Both the position numbers and the translations under genes were made by a program. A stretch of DNA of 64,000 nt from Dinoroseobacter sp049800775 (GTDB taxonomy: Bacteria; Pseudomonadota; Alphaproteobacteria; Rhodobacterales; Rhodobacteraceae), in contig NZ_JBNAFR010000004.1 of the NCBI RefSeq assembly GCF_049800775.1, positions 1 to 64,000 of the forward strand. The letters run 5' to 3'. How positions within the stretch are numbered: the first letter of the stretch is position 1; every line of letters starts with the position of its first letter. The notes under the pieces are model-generated. The model made no database searches and had not been told where the DNA came from. It saw only the letters and a list, made by a program, of their open reading frames with translations. Below, piece after piece: positions 61,540-64,000 of the stretch.

Positions 61540-62639
61540 TCCACCGCCGGAAACACGAAGCAGCGATCCCGCCGCAGCGAGAGCCACAGCACCGTGCCCG
61601 GCTTGGGCATGAACACCCCCGGCACCTTGGCCTTGAGCATGACATCGTCGAAATCCATGCGGAACTCCACGAGGCTCTCGGCCCCCATGAAGCGCGAACG
61701 CTGCACAGTGCCGCGTGCCGGTGTGCCATCCTGCGGCGTGGGCAGCGGGCCCTTGCCGCTGCGGTCGAAATCGATGCGCAGATGCTGGGGCCGGATCGCG
61801 ATCTCGACGCGCTGGCCATTGGGCACACCCGGCGCGAGGAACTGACCAAAGGGCGTCGCGGTCAGCGCGCCTTCCACAACGCCAGAGATCACATTGATAT
61901 CGCTGAAGAACGCCGCCGCCGCCTTGTCCACCGGCGCGTTGTAGACGTTATAGGGCGCGCCCTGCTGCACGATCCGCCCGCCGCGCATCAGCGCGATGCT
62001 ATCGGCCATGCGCATGGCCTCTTCGGGCTCATGGGTGACGAGCAGCACGGCGGTCCCCTCGTCCTTGAGCACCTCGAGCGTGTCGTCCCGGATCCCGTCG
62101 CGCAGCCGGTTGTCGAGCCCCGAGAACGGCTCGTCCATCAGCATCACCCGAGGACGCGGTGCCAGCGAGCGGGCAAGTGCCACGCGCTGCTGTTCACCGC
62201 CCGAAAGCTGATGGGGGTATTTCTCGGCATCGGGCGCCAGTCCGACCCGCTCCAGCAATTCCAGTGCGCGGGCCCGCTTGGCCTTGCGGCTGCCCTGCAG
62301 CCCGAAGCCCACATTGTCCACAACGCTAAGATGGGGAAAAAGCGCGAAATCCTGAAACATCAGCCCGATGGAGCGTTCTTCCGGGGGCAGATGGATCCGG
62401 TCGGAGGAGACCGTCTCGCCATCCACCACCAGCGTGCCTTCGGTCTGCCGGTCGACCCCGGCGATGATCCGCAATGTGGTGGATTTGCCGCATCCGGACG
62501 GACCCAGGAGGCAGGTCACCTGCCCCGGCATGACCTCCAGCGAGACGTCATCCACGACGCGCTGACCTTGGAACTCCCGCACAAGGTTCGAGACCTGCAG
62601 CCTGGGGACAGTATCGTTTTGCAAAGGGGGGCGCCTCAA
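61536..62639 (-). CDS. ABC transporter ATPase, FbpC/PotA type
   Basis: A 367-residue ATPase with Walker A GPSGCGKSTTLRIIAG, VFQ-loop LMFQDFALFPHLSV, signature LSGGEQQRVALARSL, Walker B VMLMDEPFSGLD and H-loop VTHEPEEA, followed by a C-terminal TOBE-like region. It resembles ferric-iron or polyamine importer ATPases. The start is uncertain: TTG at 62639 lies inside the hairpin arm, and a TTG at 62624 (LQNDTVPRLQVSNLVREF) is equally possible; no SD is visible for either. It follows a symporter gene, with no permease or binding-protein gene beside it in the window. Confidence 0.85.
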   Translation of the reverse strand: MRRPPLQNDTVPRLQVSNLVREFQGQRVVDDVSLEVMPGQVTCLLGPSGCGKSTTLRIIAGVDRQTEGTLVVDGETVSSDRIHLPPEERSIGLMFQDFALFPHLSVVDNVGFGLQGSRKAKRARALELLERVGLAPDAEKYPHQLSGGEQQRVALARSLAPRPRVMLMDEPFSGLDNRLRDGIRDDTLEVLKDEGTAVLLVTHEPEEAMRMADSIALMRGGRIVQQGAPYNVYNAPVDKAAAAFFSDINVISGVVEGALTATPFGQFLAPGVPNGQRVEIAIRPQHLRIDFDRSGKGPLPTPQDGTPARGTVQRSRFMGAESLVEFRMDFDDVMLKAKVPGVFMPKPGTVLWLSLRRDRCFVFPAVD

Positions 62640-62668
62640 TCCCGAAGATTTTTATCGGGATTGAGGCG
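62632..62668. repeat. 14-bp perfect intercistronic inverted repeat
   Basis: CGCCTCAATCCCGA (62632-62645) and TCGGGATTGAGGCG (62655-62668) are perfectly complementary around a 9-base AT-rich loop. The structure lies between the symporter stop and the ATPase start, and no U-run follows on the minus strand, so it acts as an attenuating or stabilising hairpin rather than a classical terminator. Confidence 0.8.
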
Positions 62669-62676
62669 TAACAGCG

Positions 62677-64000
62677 TTACTCCGCCGCCGCAAGCGGGCG
62701 GACGCGCGCGCCGTACAGCACCGCGGCAAAGCCGACGACCAACACGGCGATGCAGATCACCAGCAGCTGGTCGTATTTATGGGCCTCGGGCAGGAGCGCT
62801 GCGAAAAACTCGGTCGCGCGCAGGAAATAGGCCGCCGCCCCGAGGATCGCCGCGCCAAAGGCCACGAGATAGGACCAGAGCGGGATCTGCCGTTGCATCA
62901 CGAGCCCGACCACCAGCACCGGCGTCAGGAACATCGAGGCCGTGCCGCTGACCGCCACCGCATCAAAGAGCGAGCTGTTGCCCCAAAGGGTCAGCCCCGC
63001 GCCCAGCACCATGAAGGCCACCATGGCGATACGCCCGCCGGTCAGGCTGCGCGGCAGGAGGCCCAGCTCTTCGACGGTGACGCGGGCTGCCGAGCTGAGC
63101 GCGGAATCGAGCGTGCTCAGCGCCGAGATCAGCAGCGACAGCATCAGCGCCGCCCAGACCCAGCCCGGGAACATGGTCGCCCAAGTGTCCAGCAGCTGGC
63201 CGTCATATTCCGCCCCGACGAGGCTGGCCTGAATGCCGAACATGCCGAAGCCCAGAATGCACAGCACCGAGATCCAGAAGGCATGGAGAAAGGACCATTT
63301 GGTCGTCTTCTCATCGGCCAGAAACCCGCGATCCATCATCACCGGATCATGGGCCGGGTAGGAAAAGACCTGCAACGCTGCCACCGCCAGCAGGATCCAG
63401 CCCTGCCGCGCGCCGGACGTGCCCTCGGCGGCCATCACCGCACCGAACGAGAAGTCCGGGCTCATCACCAGCGCCAGGAAGGCGATGCCGAAGACCACGA
63501 GGAACAGCACCATCTGCACCACATCCGTCCGCAGCGCCGCCGACAGCCCGCCCCAGGCGGAATAGGCCAGACCCAGCACCGCCACTGCGATCACCGCCAC
63601 GGTTCCCGCCCCCGCCTCGGGCAGGAGCGCGTCAAAGATCAGACCGACCACCAGAAGGTTGGCGAACACCTCGGACAGAAGCCGCAGCGCGATCACGACG
63701 TTATAGGTGCCTTGCCCGGTGCGCCCGAAGCGCTGGCCGAGCCAGTCCTGGATCGACCGCCCGCCCCGCGCGCGGATCCGCGCCACGATAAAGCCCCCCG
63801 ACAGGAAAGAGCCGTAATAGGCGGCGTAGGCCAGAGTGCCGGGCATGCCGTAGAAATAGCCCAGGATCGCCGCGTTCATCAGCGAGCGCGCGAAAATCCA
63901 GGTGGTCACCTGGCTCAGCACGAGGGTCCAGAGGCCCGGCGCCGTGCCCGTGGCACTGGCCCCGCCGAAAAAGCCCTCGACACTGGCGCGCCGCGGGGCG
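62677..64000 (-). CDS. Sodium:solute symporter family protein, 5' end outside window
   Basis: A membrane carrier of the SSS family that takes up solutes with sodium. About 11 hydrophobic helices are present. Motifs include PGLWTLVLSQVTTWIFARSLMNAAILGY, RGGRSIQDWLGQRFGR, AYSAWGGLSAALRTDVVQ and DRGFLADEKTTKWSFLHAF. The GTG at 63921 is not the start: the frame continues open to base 64000 and reads EGFFGGASATGTAPGLW, which is normal family sequence, so the N-terminus lies beyond the window. 441 residues are visible. Substrate not predictable. Confidence 0.9.
   Translation of the reverse strand, partial: APRRASVEGFFGGASATGTAPGLWTLVLSQVTTWIFARSLMNAAILGYFYGMPGTLAYAAYYGSFLSGGFIVARIRARGGRSIQDWLGQRFGRTGQGTYNVVIALRLLSEVFANLLVVGLIFDALLPEAGAGTVAVIAVAVLGLAYSAWGGLSAALRTDVVQMVLFLVVFGIAFLALVMSPDFSFGAVMAAEGTSGARQGWILLAVAALQVFSYPAHDPVMMDRGFLADEKTTKWSFLHAFWISVLCILGFGMFGIQASLVGAEYDGQLLDTWATMFPGWVWAALMLSLLISALSTLDSALSSAARVTVEELGLLPRSLTGGRIAMVAFMVLGAGLTLWGNSSLFDAVAVSGTASMFLTPVLVVGLVMQRQIPLWSYLVAFGAAILGAAAYFLRATEFFAALLPEAHKYDQLLVICIAVLVVGFAAVLYGARVRPLAAAE

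Overview
The window is a GC-rich, gene-dense chromosomal segment that looks like a Roseobacter-group Rhodobacteraceae (Alphaproteobacteria). The evidence is the accB-accC-aat order, the DUF2155/MlaD/NDUFA12 genes, a VPLPA-CTERM protein, a RutR-controlled reductive pyrimidine pathway and the alphaproteobacterial tatABC arrangement. I saw no rRNA, tRNA, CRISPR array, insertion sequence or prophage. Both ends cut genes: acsA enters from the left (1-1866) and a sodium:solute symporter runs off the right (62677-64000).

Left part (1-15.4 kb): acsA; two tandem RTX-repeat SGNH esterases; accB-accC; aat; an NDUFA12-mlaD-DUF2155 unit; a photolyase-like protein whose domains appear to be in permuted order; clpP-clpX; a hypothetical protein with a sulfotransferase-like N-terminus; and a RidA protein with an unusual leader hairpin.

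First catabolic island (15.6-24.1 kb, + strand): an NMT1-type ABC importer, a cytosine-deaminase-like amidohydrolase, an FAD oxidoreductase, two flavodoxin-fold quinone reductases, a 2-oxoglutarate dioxygenase and a creatininase-family hydrolase. The genes are mostly overlapping or tightly spaced. It looks like a pathway for an N-heterocycle whose substrate I cannot name.

Second catabolic island (27-41.6 kb, mostly - strand): a complete reductive pyrimidine pathway (PreT/PreA, dihydropyrimidinase, beta-ureidopropionase-type hydrolase, beta-alanine:pyruvate transaminase) with a second NMT1-type ABC importer and a divergent rutR. RutR-like operators lie before the transaminase/rutR pair, before preT and before the importer binding-protein gene, so transport and catabolism are probably co-regulated. 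An ornithine decarboxylase, two related secreted Cys-rich proteins and a VPLPA-CTERM surface protein lie at its left edge or inside it.

Third island (44.8-51.9 kb, - strand): a sugar-type ABC importer with a GH63-like intracellular glycosidase and a short-chain dehydrogenase. Both permeases carry unusual extra segments.

Right part (52.3-64 kb): a 39-residue small ORF, a TfoX C-terminal-domain protein, ndk, an ABC-F ATPase, marC, a clan AA aspartic protease, tatABC plus DUF815, a WYL regulator with a clear palindrome at its start, and an ABC ATPase next to the symporter.

The most notable non-coding signals are two copies of a paired-palindrome element (24100-24205 and 58024-58125), whose 24-bp palindromes keep a CGCATGCG centre while the arms change with full compensation, and a dispersed repeat with the core CATTGTTCC..AAATACTC.
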